A stretch of 64,000 nucleotides of DNA from Azadirachta indica (taxonomy: Eukaryota; Streptophyta; Magnoliopsida; Sapindales; Meliaceae), in NCBI GenBank assembly GCA_022749755.1, contig CM040447.1:11340087-11404086 (forward strand). Reading direction: 5' to 3'. A program made the translations under genes and the position numbers. This document shows, piece by piece, positions 10,299 through 23,506 of this stretch. The stretch's first letter is position 1, and each line of letters opens with the position of its first letter. The notes under the pieces were generated by a model, which was not told the origin of the DNA, searched no databases, and was given only the letters and a program-made list of their open reading frames with translations.

Positions 10299-12113
10299 GT
10301 AGCAGAGAAATTATTAAGTAAAGAGAAACAGCTCTTTTATGCAGTAGTCCAGAAGAAATTTGCGCATTTTAGAATCAGTAGTATCGTTCTCCAACTGTTA
10401 CACATTGCCATCATGAAGAAGTTGAATCTTGGCTTTTTAGATTCGTGTATATATGATTCAGATTGATGTGATTGGGCAGTAACATCATCATCCTCCATCT
10501 CAAGCTTGGCGTCTTGAAAGAGAACAACTGAGGCTTTTTGTAGCAGGATCAATTGTATCACTGATGCCATCTGCAGTAGAACCAGTTGTGCCTCTAAGTG
10601 AAGGTATGTGACATAAAAGTTCTTTCACTACATTTGCCAGCTAGATATCTCAGTAAGGAAGCGTAATGCTGAAGTTTCTTTTACTGCCTCTGAGCTTCAG
10701 CTCTAGAGCTTTGCTGTAGTCGTGGCTTGCTTTATTTGCATCAATTTCCACTGGGGAGTCCATCTTTGCTGATCTGTAACCTGGCAGCTTTCTTTTGACA
10801 AAGGACGTTATGATTGATCGATAGGATTTGGTAATGCTACAGCTTCTGCACTTTCAAATAGGGGGAAAAATATATAGAAAATGCCAACTCTATTTTTGCA
10901 AGAACTTTCATCACTCCGTGGTTGATTAAAAAAATCGGAGTGTTGCTCGTTGCATTTTAGCTGACATTCTTAGTAACGAGGTTTTTATGCCCTAGGAAAT
11001 AATCAGAAACAAAGTGAGCATTCAGCTATTCTAAAATGTTAGTAAATTCTTACGAAAATACAGAGAAAATAAGCAACTAAACTTCCCTGGATTATGTGTA
11101 GTAAGAAGCAACTTTTCGAGGAACTAGGCCAAAAGCTTCATCTGGAAGATACGTTTTTGTAACCTTGAAAAAGAAATTCTTTGGTTTTCCCTAACTACTT
11201 TTTCTGTTTCTTTCTAATTTCCTCTTGGCGTTGGTGCATTTATCTTAGTAACCACCACATTTGGCAGCATTATTGCAGCATTGCAATAGCTATGCAATAC
11301 TAGAAGCTCACTGGCGCACCATCCCTCTCCGTTAGCTAAACAATGTGGGAATCCAATTTTCTATCAAATTCCAGCAGCTGATCAAATTCGAAAAACATTG
11401 TAGTTGCCCGCCATGATATTTTCCCCCAGAAAAAACAAAACCAAAAAATTCTGAAATTGGCTAAACCAGTGGCAACAATTCTCCAACAAAAGTCTTTAAA
11501 GAATTCTTTCAGTCATTCCATCAAATAGCTTCAAGGCCAAATATTAAATGGGAAATGCATACCCATTACCGAAGCTTTCGTGTAACGACTATTACAATTT
11601 GAGTCGTGCTGAGAAATAGCGAATTAAGGAATTGCCTGAGTTTGGTGGCTATCTTCGGCAAATTCTGACAGTGCCGGCAGCAACTTGAAACATGATGACG
11701 GAGGAGATGAATTAGCCAGATTGCTTTAAGTAGGCTGTCATTATTGGGAGACAACTGCGGCAGTGGCTGGCTTTGGGGTGGCAGTAGCAGCGATGGCCAG
11801 CATCAATTTCTTCAGTTTGTTTCTGGAAAATTATACCAAACCGTAGTTCTTCACTTCCCGTGAACTTTTTACCGCACTGCAATCTTTATATGCCCTCTTT
11901 TTTTTTCTCTTACGCCGCTGTAATATTCGCTGAATCATTTTCTTTTAACGCGGCTTTTTCTTTTAACACCACCATCAATTCTTATATAGCTTCGCAGTCT
12001 TTTTTTTTTTTTTTTTTCATTGTTCACGACATTCAAATCATCTTCTTGTCAAAAACACGAACAACAATTTTGCTCACGACCTTTTATATCAATTTCTATA
12101 GGCGGTATCAACT
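10299..12113. other. non-coding or decayed sequence between TRIM and repeat copy B
   Basis: Weak minus-strand open stretches occur (10337-10570 and 11566-11754), but none matches a family I recognise, and stops separate them. The composition is more balanced than typical intergenic DNA here, so this may be the continuation of the decayed gene seen at 9356-10055. Confidence 0.4.
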
Positions 12114-12497
12114 GTTGACAATAATTTTAGACGATCAGTATCCAATACTTAATTTTCTTCTTCGATTTATATATCTACAAAGAAAGGTCAATTAGAGGTG
12201 CTGGTTTTCCAACGAAAACTCTTTGATACCCTACATCAGTAGAGTTTTCGTTGTAAAAATAAATCAGACAATATAGTAAAAATAAAGCATATTTAAAATA
12301 AGAAAATTAAAGAAGCCGTAGTCTATTTTTTTTTTTTTTTATATATCTTTTTCTTGTTTGAAAAATTATATTTTTTTAACCGTTAATTATGAAAAGTGAG
12401 GTTTGATAGTATTTTCTTTTCTGAAGTTTTTGTCGTCCACTATAATTCAGGTATTCAATTATTGAATATTCATGGTAGCATATTTTTCTCCGCAACA
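12114..12497. repeat. ~380-bp direct repeat, copy B
   Basis: Direct repeat partner of 8579-8953. It lies immediately downstream of the lipase gene's 3' end (stop at 12777), with a few hundred AT-rich bases between. Both copies begin near TTGACAAT and end near an ACA/CAACA. I could not find a shared short target duplication, so a terminal-repeat element is only one of several explanations. Confidence 0.8.
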
Positions 12498-12776
12498 ACT
12501 TACATTGGATGTATGTTTAATTTTTCTTTTTTACAATATAAAAATTCAAACATATTAAGTACAAGTTAAAATCCTAATGTCAAATTTAAAATTTAAAATT
12601 TTGAACACAAAAATGAAACATGTAGTGTAAAACAAAAAGGAAAAAAAAAAAATAGGTAACAATACCCACACACACACATATCTATTTATATATTGTCAAA
12701 TCCTAATTATAAATATGTTTATTTTAGCCAATTACATCACATAATTAAACATAATCCCTACGATATTTGACATAAG

Positions 12777-15700
12777 TTAACTGGGCGATATATGGACAGA
12801 ATTAAGGGCGGAGATTGCATCTTGTGGCGGTAGAAATACATCGGTGGATCTCAAACGGGTAGCATTCACATAATCTTGAGGAGAATGAGGTGGTACGCCT
12901 GGGATTACCAATCCAATAACTCTAAACATCCTGAGGAACCAGCCTTCTCTATAATCTGGTCCTTTCGTGTATGATATTGTAAAGCTTCGTATCAGCTCCA
13001 GAAATGCATTTATCATCATCGGAATCGACCCCAGCGCTGAGAAGTAGTTCTTGTTCGGTTCCTCTAGAACAACCTGCATTAATTAATACAATTAATGTCT
13101 ACGTAACAAAACAATTATACAGAAATATTAAAATAAAATAATTAATTAAACTGATTAATTAATGGTGCTCGCCTTTCCTTTATAGTAGCGATCATAGTAG
13201 ATGCAGGTCCCGAAGTGTTTGAACATAAGATCCTTATCATCGTAGGGTAACCTAGGCACCATGTCATTACCATAAACAAATCTAAAATATCGAATCCTAT
13301 GCTCTTTCAACATCATTTCCATGAACTTCCCAAATTTGTCATCTCCTACTCTTGGTTGCCCAAATGTATAGATTCCTTCCAATCTTTCTAACAACAATTT
13401 CTCCTCATGAAGTATCAGAATGGCCGGAAAAAGAATTGCTAGTGCCCCTCCTAAACTGTGACCCGTCAATATATATTTTGCCCTATCATTTATGCTCAAA
13501 TGTTCTTTAAGCATATCTCGGATTGCGTAGTAAGCTAAGGGCGCGGGACGTTTATCCTCTTGCTTGTTGATTTCTTTGGGCCAACCAATGTTCTTTTGTA
13601 ATCCTAGAGCTTTCATAAAACCTCCGTGTATACTTCCCACACCATTGATCTCATACCAAGATATATCAAAATCTGAGCACCATGCATCTGCATCACATGG
13701 CTCTGTACCCCTGAAAGACACAACTATTGTATCATGCTTCTCATGATCTTTATCGTAAAGCAGGAAGACTTGTGTTGTGGCCTTTTCTTGATAATCTGCA
13801 ATATTCCTTAATCAACAAAAGTTAATTAATCATGAAGCGCGAGAGCTTAAAGTAGTTCCGAATTTTCTTCTTACCATTCCAATAGTCATAAAGTCCCAAA
13901 CACTCCATCTGCAAAAGGACATTAAAGATTTACAAAACAATACATAATTATTTAGTTGATTAAGCTGAATATATATATATATATATATAATAATTTAAAA
14001 ATAAAGATTATAGTTATGTTGTGGTATATACCTTCCACTGGTCCCTAACCGTAGTTTCGATGTAAGCTGCGCTCTCATAAGCTGCCTTAGATGCCATCAT
14101 AGACAATAGAGCATAGTACCTGCCATCTTCTCCATGTTTAATACTTTTGTCCAGCACAACCCGCTTGTCTAAATTTCCGATAAACGATATAAACGTTGCC
14201 GATGTTTTTTCTGGTATTACCATTGTCCCTATAAAGCATTAATTTGTCTTGTTAACTCATTTTAATCCGCAGGTAAATGATATTAACTTCATTCTCAAAT
14301 GCACTTATATGTTACGTTGATAAATAAATTTCAGCTAAAGCTAATAACGAATATTACTTGAATTTTTTTATAAATCTTACTGTCAATTTCTTTTGCACTA
14401 AAATTGTCATGTTATATTGTATAAAGAAGTTCATTTCAGTCTTCAGTGCTTTCAAAAACACACAATAATCGTTCGACTCCATTTTGAAAAATTTTCTAAT
14501 AATATAGGATAGATTCTACTTTAATTGTTAAATTTTCATGAAACTATTTTTTAATTACTATAATATTTGACTCTATTTTAAAAAATTATTTAATATTATT
14601 TGAAAGAAAATATATATTAGAGATGAAGATGGAATTTCATATTAGATATTATAAATAATAATATTTTTGCATAAAGGTAAGTTGAAGCTCATGTTAAGAA
14701 TTTACGAAGCCCCACATCTTGGGACGGAGTTAGGGCGAATATTCAGGGGTCCAAAATATAATAATCTAAAATTCAAGAGAAGTAAAAATAATAAAAATAT
14801 AATTTAAAAGGTTAAAATTGATATTTGTCATTAAAAAAAAAAAGGGTTAATGACATATACTCTCGTTTATCCTAATAAGCAAATACCCATAATGTTTGAG
14901 AAAATACGGATTTCTCATAACATTTGGACAAATAAGCACGCATCTCTTATTTTTATTTCCATAAGTTGACTATTTAATTTATTATCATTTGTGTTTTTAA
15001 TATTTTTTATAATAATGATATGATATATATTTCATTTAAATATAACACTTTAGTTCCTATTTTAATATTTTTTTATAATATATTTTTTAACTATAACAAT
15101 TTAATCCCTATTTAATTTTTTTTTCACATTATACTTAAGATTAAATAAATTTTTTAATTTTTTATTTTAATAAAAAATTTTAAAAAATACAACTATTAAA
15201 AAAAATTCAAATAATGAGTTAAATCACATTTATATGTTAATATTTTTAACTCTCTTCTTTCATTTTTATAATAATAATTTAATGTTTAATTATTAAAAAA
15301 ATTAATTGAAATATTTTTTAACATTTTAATTTTACATTTAATATATTTATTTAAAAATTATCTTACATTCATTATATTTTTTAAAAAATAAATAAAAATA
15401 TAAATAATAAATACATGTTATATATATTACAAATAAAAATAATCAAAAAAATTTTTCTATTTTTAATTAAAATTAAATTACATTGATTAATAAGAATATA
15501 AAATATATCTAATTACTATTTCTATTAATAAATGATACTAAATTTTTTCTTTTTTTAAAAATTTTTATTTATATTTTCATAATTTTTCTCAAGAAAATAT
15601 AATTAAATTTAATATAATCATTTAAATAAAAATATGAATATAAGAATAAAATGTTAAAATACGTTTTCAAATTTTTTTAATAATTGAATATCAAAATTAT

Positions 15701-17490
15701 TGTAGAAAAAAAGGTTATAAATATTTTAACATAAGTTTAATCTAACTCATTATTTAAATTTTTTTAATAATATTTTCTTTTCTAAATTTTTTATTGAAAT
15801 AAAAAATTAAAAATGTATTTAGTTTTGAGTATATTGTGAAAAAAAAGAATTAAATATGGGAGTAAATTGTTATAGTTAAAAAAAAAGTAATTTTGAAAAA
15901 AATTAAAATAGGGATTAAAGTATTATAATTAAATAAAATATATAAAATATTGTTATTATATAAAAAAAAATTAGAAATATAAATAAAAATAAATTAAATA
16001 ATCAACTCATGAAAATAAAAGTTAAAGAGATATTTATCTATTTATTCAGGAATATTTATCTTTTCTCAAATGTTAAAAATATCTGTGTATTAAAGTAAAC
16101 ATCAAGGGCTATATGCCACTATTTCTTAAAAAATTTAAGAATTTTGACTGGGCTGGGCAGGCCCCAACGTGACTCGCCGCTGCCCACATTGCTTTGTGTT
16201 ACTTATTTATCTATATTTCTCTTTGAAGAACCAGGTATAAATATCAATTATATATGGTTGCTTTAATCTATATACTTGCTTCTGAGTTGTACGATTGATC
16301 CAAGCTCGGGAAAGCGCTTTAAGCAACGTAAGGCTAGCTTTAAGTTAGATGATCGCTTTAAGCTATAGCTTTAGAAAATGCAGCACACCCTCCGTCACAT
16401 CCCATCAACATATGACTCATTTCTTCATGCTCCAAAAGTTTCATCTTCACAATTTGCTTTCTCTACCTTTCTTTTTATCGCAACCACTAACACAAGCAAA
16501 TTTGTAATATTCCCCAAAGAGCAAGATCTAAAGGAATCTAGAATTCGGGTTTTCAAAATTTAATTAAACACTAATTCTTTGTGCAAATCTTTTTAATTAT
16601 TAATTATATCAGTATAAAACAAATCTCTTAATTAACTAATAAAATTTGAGTCTCTTGCATATTTTTAATATTTATATTTCAACTTTTTATAATATAGATT
16701 TTAAATCCGTACTTAATTCAATCAAACAATATCTCGAAAAATCAAAGAACCTAACAAATAAATAACTTAAATATTATTGCTAGGACTCCTAATTTTGAGC
16801 TTACGTACTAATTTCAAGTGATAATTGAATATAATATTGCGCCATACTTAGTATATGGTTTTGTGTTTAAATTCACCAAAAATTAAACTATAATAAATTT
16901 TTTAAATGGAAGAAGAGAAAACAATAATTAAAAGATAAACAGTAGCATTGAATACTATTAATTAGGTCCTAGTACGTGAAATCTTGAAGACGCCAGATTC
17001 GTTTCCTATTCTTTATGCAACTCTTGGGGCGTTCCCAAATGCATACATACACAGCCCCAAAGATAATACATGCAAGAAAATTAATAGCACTAAAGCCATT
17101 GTGGACAAGAAATTAAATATATGTTGCACTTTTAGTTGCAGGTCATATATATATATATATATAGGTCAGGATGAGCAGCTACTAACCTCGTAATAGATTA
17201 AGCAAGAGCACTCCCAGATTACGGTTACTGGATAGAAGGTTGAGCAGAAACTCGATCGCCGACCCAACGAATGACATTGGCTTGGCCAAGAATAACAGAA
17301 ACTTCTGTGCAATAATGGAGATGAATATGAGCCATCTGCTCCGAAAACTCTCCTCAGTCCCCTTGGAACTATCCACAAACTTTGGTTTGTCTAAATCACT
17401 GGAGAATAAGATGTGTATGAGATCAACAAATTTCACTTCTTCAGGTTTCAAGAGCATGTAACTGCAGGAAAAACCTTTATCACAAGCCAT
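12777..17490 (-). CDS. class 3 triacylglycerol lipase, OBL (oil body lipase)-like
   Basis: Five exons join in frame to 484 residues: 17490-17187, 14228-14032, 13908-13875, 13795-13173 and 13073-12777. I start at ATG 17488-17490; the frame is open further up only to a GTG. Residues ~40-85 hold the hydrophobic, membrane-associating N-terminal part typical of OBL lipases. The alpha/beta-hydrolase lipase_3 core carries SFRGTE and the nucleophile elbow TGHSLGG (Ser near residue 292). NDMVPRLP probably contains the catalytic Asp. The C-terminal block GPDYREGW...VIGLVIPG is characteristic of OBL1-type proteins, which hydrolyse triacylglycerol at lipid droplets. Intron 4 uses a GC donor (minus strand AAAG/GCGAGC, 13172-13171) with a normal AG acceptor. 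Intron 1 is ~2.96 kb and hosts an AT-rich long-TIR element. Intron 2 has a (TA)n tract. A partial relative lies at 7112-7450. By memory the Arabidopsis syntenic counterpart is At5g67050. Confidence 0.92.
14844..16125. mobile_element. AT-rich long-TIR element (MITE/foldback or MULE-like) in lipase intron 1
   Basis: The left ~400 bp (14844-15240) and right ~400 bp (15728-16125) are inverted copies of each other. For example, left GACATATACTC...CATAATGTTTGAGAAAA pairs with right TTTTCTCAAATGTTA...GGGCTATATGCC, and left AATAATGAGTTAAAT pairs with right ATCTAACTCATTATT. The ~490-bp centre is nearly pure A/T. No transposase frame exists. The outer flanks are A-rich on both sides (TTAAAAAA occurs at both), so a target duplication cannot be resolved. 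The intron splice sites are untouched. Confidence 0.8.
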
Positions 17491-20400
17491 GGAAGCTTGC
17501 TGCAAATTAAAGAAAAAACGTTTATCTTTCACTTGTATGCAATACTTCTATATTGTACTTCTTTAACTTAATTAATTCAGTCTCAGTTAGTTGTATACAT
17601 ATATAAAAGGAAGCAAAGATATTGCCCGATTACAACATAACTCCCAGAGAATGCTTTAGCGATAAAGTTGACATAATTGAGGGGGGGGGGTGGTGGAAAT
17701 AAAGTGGGTATGCAATATTTTAGCATGCACCGCCTTTGTAAGTTAATTTTTATTAATGGGGTATGTCTGTATTCATATGCTCATTAAATCTAAGTAATCA
17801 TTAAATAGACTTTCTTATGCCTAATTTTCTATTGAGAATTGACAAAATGACTAAAATTTGTTCCTTTCCTTTATTTTATCTACCCCCAAGTACAATATGT
17901 GAATCCATAGAGAACATTCTATAAATACAACATATGAATCAATTGAGGGTATTTAACTTTGTATTTGTGAAAATGAATAGGTGAAAATATATTCTAATAC
18001 CATCCAATTTATTTATTTATTTATTTATTTTTAAAGCAAGATCGTTCCCTGCTGTTAGAGAGGCAATAAGAAGAATGTTGCTCTATTAGGAGTAAATTAG
18101 ATTCAACTAAAAGGACTGAAGAAAGAAATAAGAAAACGATACCGAGCAAAAGCCGAGCAGAAACTTAGTGAACTGGACCTATCTTCCAAATTAAAATTTC
18201 TTAGAACATACAATACAATAGATTTCAGGTTCCAAATCAGCTCACGTCAAAGTTTAAAAGATATAATTTTTATATTCTTAAAATATTTTTTAAAGAATGA
18301 TAATTTTTAAATAAATAGCAATTAGTTACAGGAAAAAAATTAAAAGGTTGTATGATCTCCCTATTTAACAAATTAAAATATATGTATAAACACCATCATC
18401 ATCATTCATATCAAACAATATGTTTGGAATATATAATAATATTTATCATTCATTATATGAAACATATCTTATCTCAAAAGATAGCTTATACCTAACTCAT
18501 TATAGAATTTCTGTTAATTTCACATATTAAAACGGTTTCCAAGCAAAATTTAATATAGACAAATTTGTCACTTTCATATTGATTTGTGGCATAAAGAACT
18601 GGATTAGAGTGGCAATTACGTGAAGCATATATATGTTATATATAATGAATATTATTGAATGGCAAAGAATGAACAAGATGTCTTTGAAGTCGGGTTATGG
18701 TGGCCCAATGAGATGACAGCGGAACCACCACATAAAGCAATGAAACGAAATGAAGAAAAATATCCAGAGCAACAGGATATGAGATAATTTTCACAAGCTA
18801 GTGCTATTTCTTCTATATCTTTCTATCTGTTGTCTGATCACAACAAAATAAATTAATGGATTTTGCAATTACTCAAAGTATGTATATACCTGCTCCTGCT
18901 AGAATACATCCATATATTTACTACATACAGTCTTAGCATTAATTTCAACATAGTGGTAAAAGTTCGTAAAATGTTTTTGTAAAATCTCTTCAAATATCTA
19001 CTTTGTTTCTTTTGATTTTGTTCCTTAATTACAAAAGATGCTTTCACAAATTATTTCAGTTTAATACTACAAAATTAATTGCAAAACAAGTTCATGTACT
19101 TGAAGATGTTTTTAACAATTTAAAAAACACGACACAAAAAAAAAAGTTGTAATATGCCTTACTTCTTTGACCCTACATTTAAAGATCAGTATGAAGGCAA
19201 CGACCCATTTGATGATAGACAGAGAACGTATAAAGTATTTTGAGACATTTCATTTGGAAAGAGTCCATATTTTTTTGTTGTCCTTTCGTTACTTTTTTTT
19301 TTTTTTTGAAAATTATATCTTTTGTGTCTTTGTTTTATATTTTTATTGGAAATAATTAAACCCCACAAATTTGTGGAATGGGTTCAAATTGCTTCCCTCG
19401 CTCTTCATTGTTGATTTTATAAGTTAACAGACACTGGACCATACTATTGTCTTCGCAGGTCAGTTCCAAGAATGGGCTGATAGGACCTGTTTATGGTATC
19501 ACTGCAATGGGCTTTGCTAGGTGGGCCAATTGTTATGGAAGCAGTCAGTTTTATTGTTTTAAATAAAACAGTAAAAAAAAAAAAAAAGGGAAAACGAAAG
19601 CACACACAAAAATCAGTCCAAATCCAAGTTCGCAATTATAGCCGCACAAAGCTGGTTTTGGTGGTTGATGTAGTTTACACTTTCTTGATTTTGCTGAACA
19701 GTTCTTAACTATGTTGATCGGATCAACTACTGCCTCTACAATTAAATTCCGAATAATTATTAATTGAAAACATAGTTGTAAAATTAAGTGTGAAATTCAA
19801 TTCACGTAACAGGATTACACGTGGCTTTAATTATTCCATGATCTGACAATTCTTAAGATGCAGATTATACTCTGTTAGCAAATGGATTAATTAATTACTC
19901 AAACAACCGAAATCAAATAGTAACTACCGTTGAAGCTCATTGATACAGAAAAAAGCATGGTCAATCAGTGAACAAAATATGTAACATACTTTATTATTCA
20001 GAGATAGTACAACAATTCAGTTCATCTCACTTTGCGCATGGGACATTGGATGAAAGAATTTTGATAGATCTGGAACTTGCACCTGCCCCCTTTAAAGTAT
20101 GCACTCTTGCCAAAATCTAATCCAACCAACCAACCATTTTCTTGTCTTTATTCATCTTATTATTAAATATATATTTCATGAGCATTATTATTTGTATATA
20201 TAAGTAAATAAATAAAATATATACATAGTCACACCTTCCCCGACTTTAGTGCACCTCCATCCCATTGACCCATGGTAACAACTGCTGTCTATTTTAACTT
20301 CTCTCTATCAAGATGTCAACCAGCAGCAAGTGAAAGATGCATTTTCTCATGAGCATAATTAATGAACAATCCAATTTGAAGTAGAAAGAGTACATTGTTT

Positions 20401-22475
20401 CATAACCTAATATCTATAGAAACATGCCAAATTTGTTCGGACTTACAAATTCGTATATATGTTGTTGTGAAATTATTTCTAGATATCTTTTTCTTCATTT
20501 ATATTGTTTACTTTTCCCTCCTTTTGCAAAGCAGCAGTCAATAAGCATTATTATTGAGATCCCGAAAGCTAGCACAATGTCCACATGGTGCGGTATAGAA
20601 GATATATTTGGGGTGTGCGATCGAGTGAGTTCGTGATGGCATAAATAAAATGAGTAGGGTAGAATTCTATTATAAAAATAATGTGTAGACTTTATCCTGT
20701 CACAAAGAACATGAGAACTTATCCTAAAAAGAAAAAAGAGGTAGAGGGGTGCGTATGAAATGATAGAAAAGAAAGATAGAATGTGTCAGAGGGAAAGACA
20801 TTAAGGGGGATACAATGAATTTGTAGGATGGGATATAGGAAAGGAAATATCCCTAAATTCTAATAATCAAAGACATATGGTGGGGATGTTGGGACCTTAG
20901 TGGGATATATCACATGGGTCTACTAGCTACATGCGGATTCCACATTTTTTAAGCAATATATATATATATATATATATATAAAATGCACAATTTTGACTTT
21001 ATTTGAACATATATATATATATATATATAGATTAATTTTAGAGAATAATGGATGTTAGTGAGGCAGACACTTGAGACATCAACACTACTATAACTCGATC
21101 CTGCCTTGGGAGGCAACCTACCTCTTTCCTTCTTTCTCATTTAGTGTATGTAGTAGAAGACAAATGAAAAAGAAAATAAAGAAAATTATAAAAGTTGTTA
21201 GAGTACGTGTGTTCTTTAATCAATCATTAGTAATGGAAAAGTGATTATTATAAATATATTCTAATTAGCAATGGAAGCTCTTATTTTTAATTAGTTTTAT
21301 ACTATTTCTAATCTTATATTTTTCAAGTATAGCATTAGCAAGCATTAGGTACTTGTTAATCCTGATGGAGAATATATATGGGTTTGGTTGCTTTGATCCT
21401 ATGCGTGTGGATGTTCCTTTTCACTATTTATTTTCGTAATTATTCTAATTCAGAAGAACTCTTCTGTAAAAATCATTTTATTTCATCTATTAAATTTCCA
21501 ATTTGGAATTTTGAGTTCATTTAACATTATTGTACTTTCTGAAAATTTTAAGAGTGCAATAACTAAAATGTTTGGCATATCACTTTACAAAACATGTAGA
21601 CAACACTTTATGTTAGATGTCTGGCTAGTAAGAGATCGTGCTCTCACTGCCGTTGGATCTTAATTATGAAAATCAATCGAATAATCATGTATTGTGAACA
21701 TTCTTACTTAATTATATGTATATAAAAAGAGGTGCCCAAAACCTAATTGATTTAACTGTTTCGCTATAGTTGAGTCCTATTGCACATACAGTGAAATGGA
21801 AGCATGATGCAACTGTGGGCTAAAAGCAAGAGTAGCAGAAAATAAACACTTGATTCAAAACCAAAACCCTGTGGCTGTCTTCTGCAACTATTGAAATTCT
21901 TATTACTTGAGGAAAAAGTTGACCATCTCCTGTTTGTCATGCTCAACCACGTCGAGAAAGTGTAAAAGATTTAAATTTTACCATGAGGAAATTCAGGCAT
22001 GTATATGGGCAATTTATTAAGAACCATATATTCCTTAATCTACCGTCAATTTCTTTACATTGACTGGTGGTGTGATTCCATTAACATAAATAGTCGATGA
22101 AAATCATTGGCTGTGAGTTATAATGCACAAGAAAAATGAAAGCATTACCAGAGTGGAAAGCAAATGTTTACACCCGATTCCCGTTCATCACATGCTTATA
22201 AATAAAGTCGTCTCTCCTGTCTTTACGTGATTAACTAAAAATTTGATAACGTTTTTGGTCATTATCTTTTGGATAATTTGATAGTGTTTGGCGGTTTCCT
22301 CTTTGCAGGAGGAACTCGAAGTTGAAGCATTAATTTGATCAAGAACGCATGCACTACAATTCTTTGTGACATTAACATTGAGAATAAACATTCAGTAGAT
22401 CTTTACAAACCCACAAACATCAAACACTACAAATACAAGAATGAAACAATTAATTTCTAACTCTAATTTTTTCTC
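17491..22475. other. intergenic region between lipase and HEC genes
   Basis: These two divergently placed sequences (lipase promoter side and HEC 3' side) are separated by about 5 kb in which I find no supported gene. It holds (TA)n tracts at 20956-20980 and 21009-21028, a G10 run at 17682-17691, a poly-A run near 19573-19587 and ordinary AT-rich sequence. A TATA-like stretch (17597-17606) about 110 bp upstream of the lipase ATG might serve that gene; this is weak. Confidence 0.6.
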
Positions 22476-23255
22476 TTATCTAAACATGTGCATATTGTCC
22501 ACCATCTGAGAAGGTTGCTGGCAAGCTTTAATCAAAGAAGGATAACCCACGTTGGCCAATCCTGCTCCTGAAAATCCAACACCGGCCATTGGCCTATGTG
22601 CGCCAGCTTGTTCCAACGTTTGCACCTGTTTCTTCAGGAACTTCACGTAATGTATAGCCTCATCTAACATAGAAGCTGTGTCCATTTTAGTTCCTCCTGG
22701 CACAAGTCTCTGAAGTATCCTTATCCTCTCGCTTATCCTTTCCCTTCTATGCCTGGCAGCCACGCTCTGTGGATCCTTAGATATTTTGACATTCCTTCTT
22801 TTTGGAGGCTTGATGGATTCTGGGTCTATATGAATAGGTTGCATAGCGGCTACGCGAAAGATCATCTCTCTCATAGCTGCCATTGAGTTTCTTTTCTCCA
22901 ATGTTGGTGGATATGGATTTGCATTTGGCAATGCAAATGAAGTACTTTTGAATCTTCCTGTAACTACATTGGATTGAAGAGGCGGTGTCATTGGTTCTTG
23001 AACAGGAGTGTTCAAAAATGGCGTAGAGGATGATGAATTTCCAAAGGTAGGAGGAGGAGAAACACTCGGGTTATGATAAATGGGTTGTGTTGTAATATTG
23101 CTGTTGGTATTTCCATTGGAGAATTGAATTTCAGGCAGTGTGGGGGTGCTGTTGATGAAAGGCTCACAGAATTCAGGCAGCTTTTCCATCTGCATTATAG
23201 CAGCCATCATGTCCATATGATCTTCTTGAGATGCTTTTATCATGTCAACATCCAT
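22476..23255 (-). CDS. HEC1/HEC2-like: HECATE-type bHLH transcription factor
   Basis: A single-exon 259-residue protein with ATG at 23253-23255. The bHLH domain spans about residues 155-215: basic region [16 protein letters not shown], helix 1 and loop [15 protein letters not shown], and helix 2 [18 protein letters not shown]. The canonical basic-region Glu that contacts the E-box is replaced by Ala, which is typical of the HEC/IND (group VIIIb) subfamily. The N-terminal part begins [17 protein letters not shown] and continues Ser/Pro/Asn-rich, as in HEC proteins. HECATE factors act in the nucleus in stigma, style and transmitting tract development and in meristem timing, often as heterodimers with other bHLHs such as SPATULA. 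The name rests on the domain and on the RALF34/MAPKKK neighbours; HEC1 and HEC2 cannot be told apart here. Confidence 0.93.
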   Translation of the reverse strand: MDVDMIKASQEDHMDMMAAIMQMEKLPEFCEPFINSTPTLPEIQFSNGNTNSNITTQPIYHNPSVSPPPTFGNSSSSTPFLNTPVQEPMTPPLQSNVVTGRFKSTSFALPNANPYPPTLEKRNSMAAMREMIFRVAAMQPIHIDPESIKPPKRRNVKISKDPQSVAARHRRERISERIRILQRLVPGGTKMDTASMLDEAIHYVKFLKKQVQTLEQAGAHRPMAGVGFSGAGLANVGYPSLIKACQQPSQMVDNMHMFR

Positions 23256-23498
23256 TGGTTCTCGTACTCTTTTTGTGTGTGTGTGTATCAGAGAGGGAGA
23301 GAGATGTAGAAGTAATGGGAACCGGGAAGTGATGATAAGTTGAGAAGCAGAGTGGCAGAGGGATGGGGGAGCTGAGAAATGAGCAAAAGATGAATTATAG
23401 AATTAGGGTTTTTATCAGAAAATGTGCAGAGAGATAAGGAAAATAAAAAGTTGATTAAAAGAGCCAACAATCCAGCAAACTTACTGGAAGTGGTAAGC

Positions 23499-23506
23499 TT
23501 TATATA
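23499..23506 (-). promoter_or_regulatory. TATA box of HEC gene
   Basis: The minus strand reads TATATAAA about 245 bp upstream of the HEC ATG. This implies a 5' leader of roughly 210 bases. The leader carries GT/GA-rich microrepeats around 23270-23310. Confidence 0.55.

Noticed and set aside
9991..10302. 103-codon plus-strand open frame
   Set aside because: It lies almost wholly across the TRIM element (both LTRs), so it is a chance frame in non-coding repeat sequence.
8579..12497. complete LTR retrotransposon
   Set aside because: Direct repeats are present, but no target duplication, primer-binding site, polypurine tract or retroelement protein was found.
17491..17532. N-terminal extension of the lipase
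   Set aside because: The frame is open only to a GTG at 17532. The first ATG at 17490 has a good context and fits family length.
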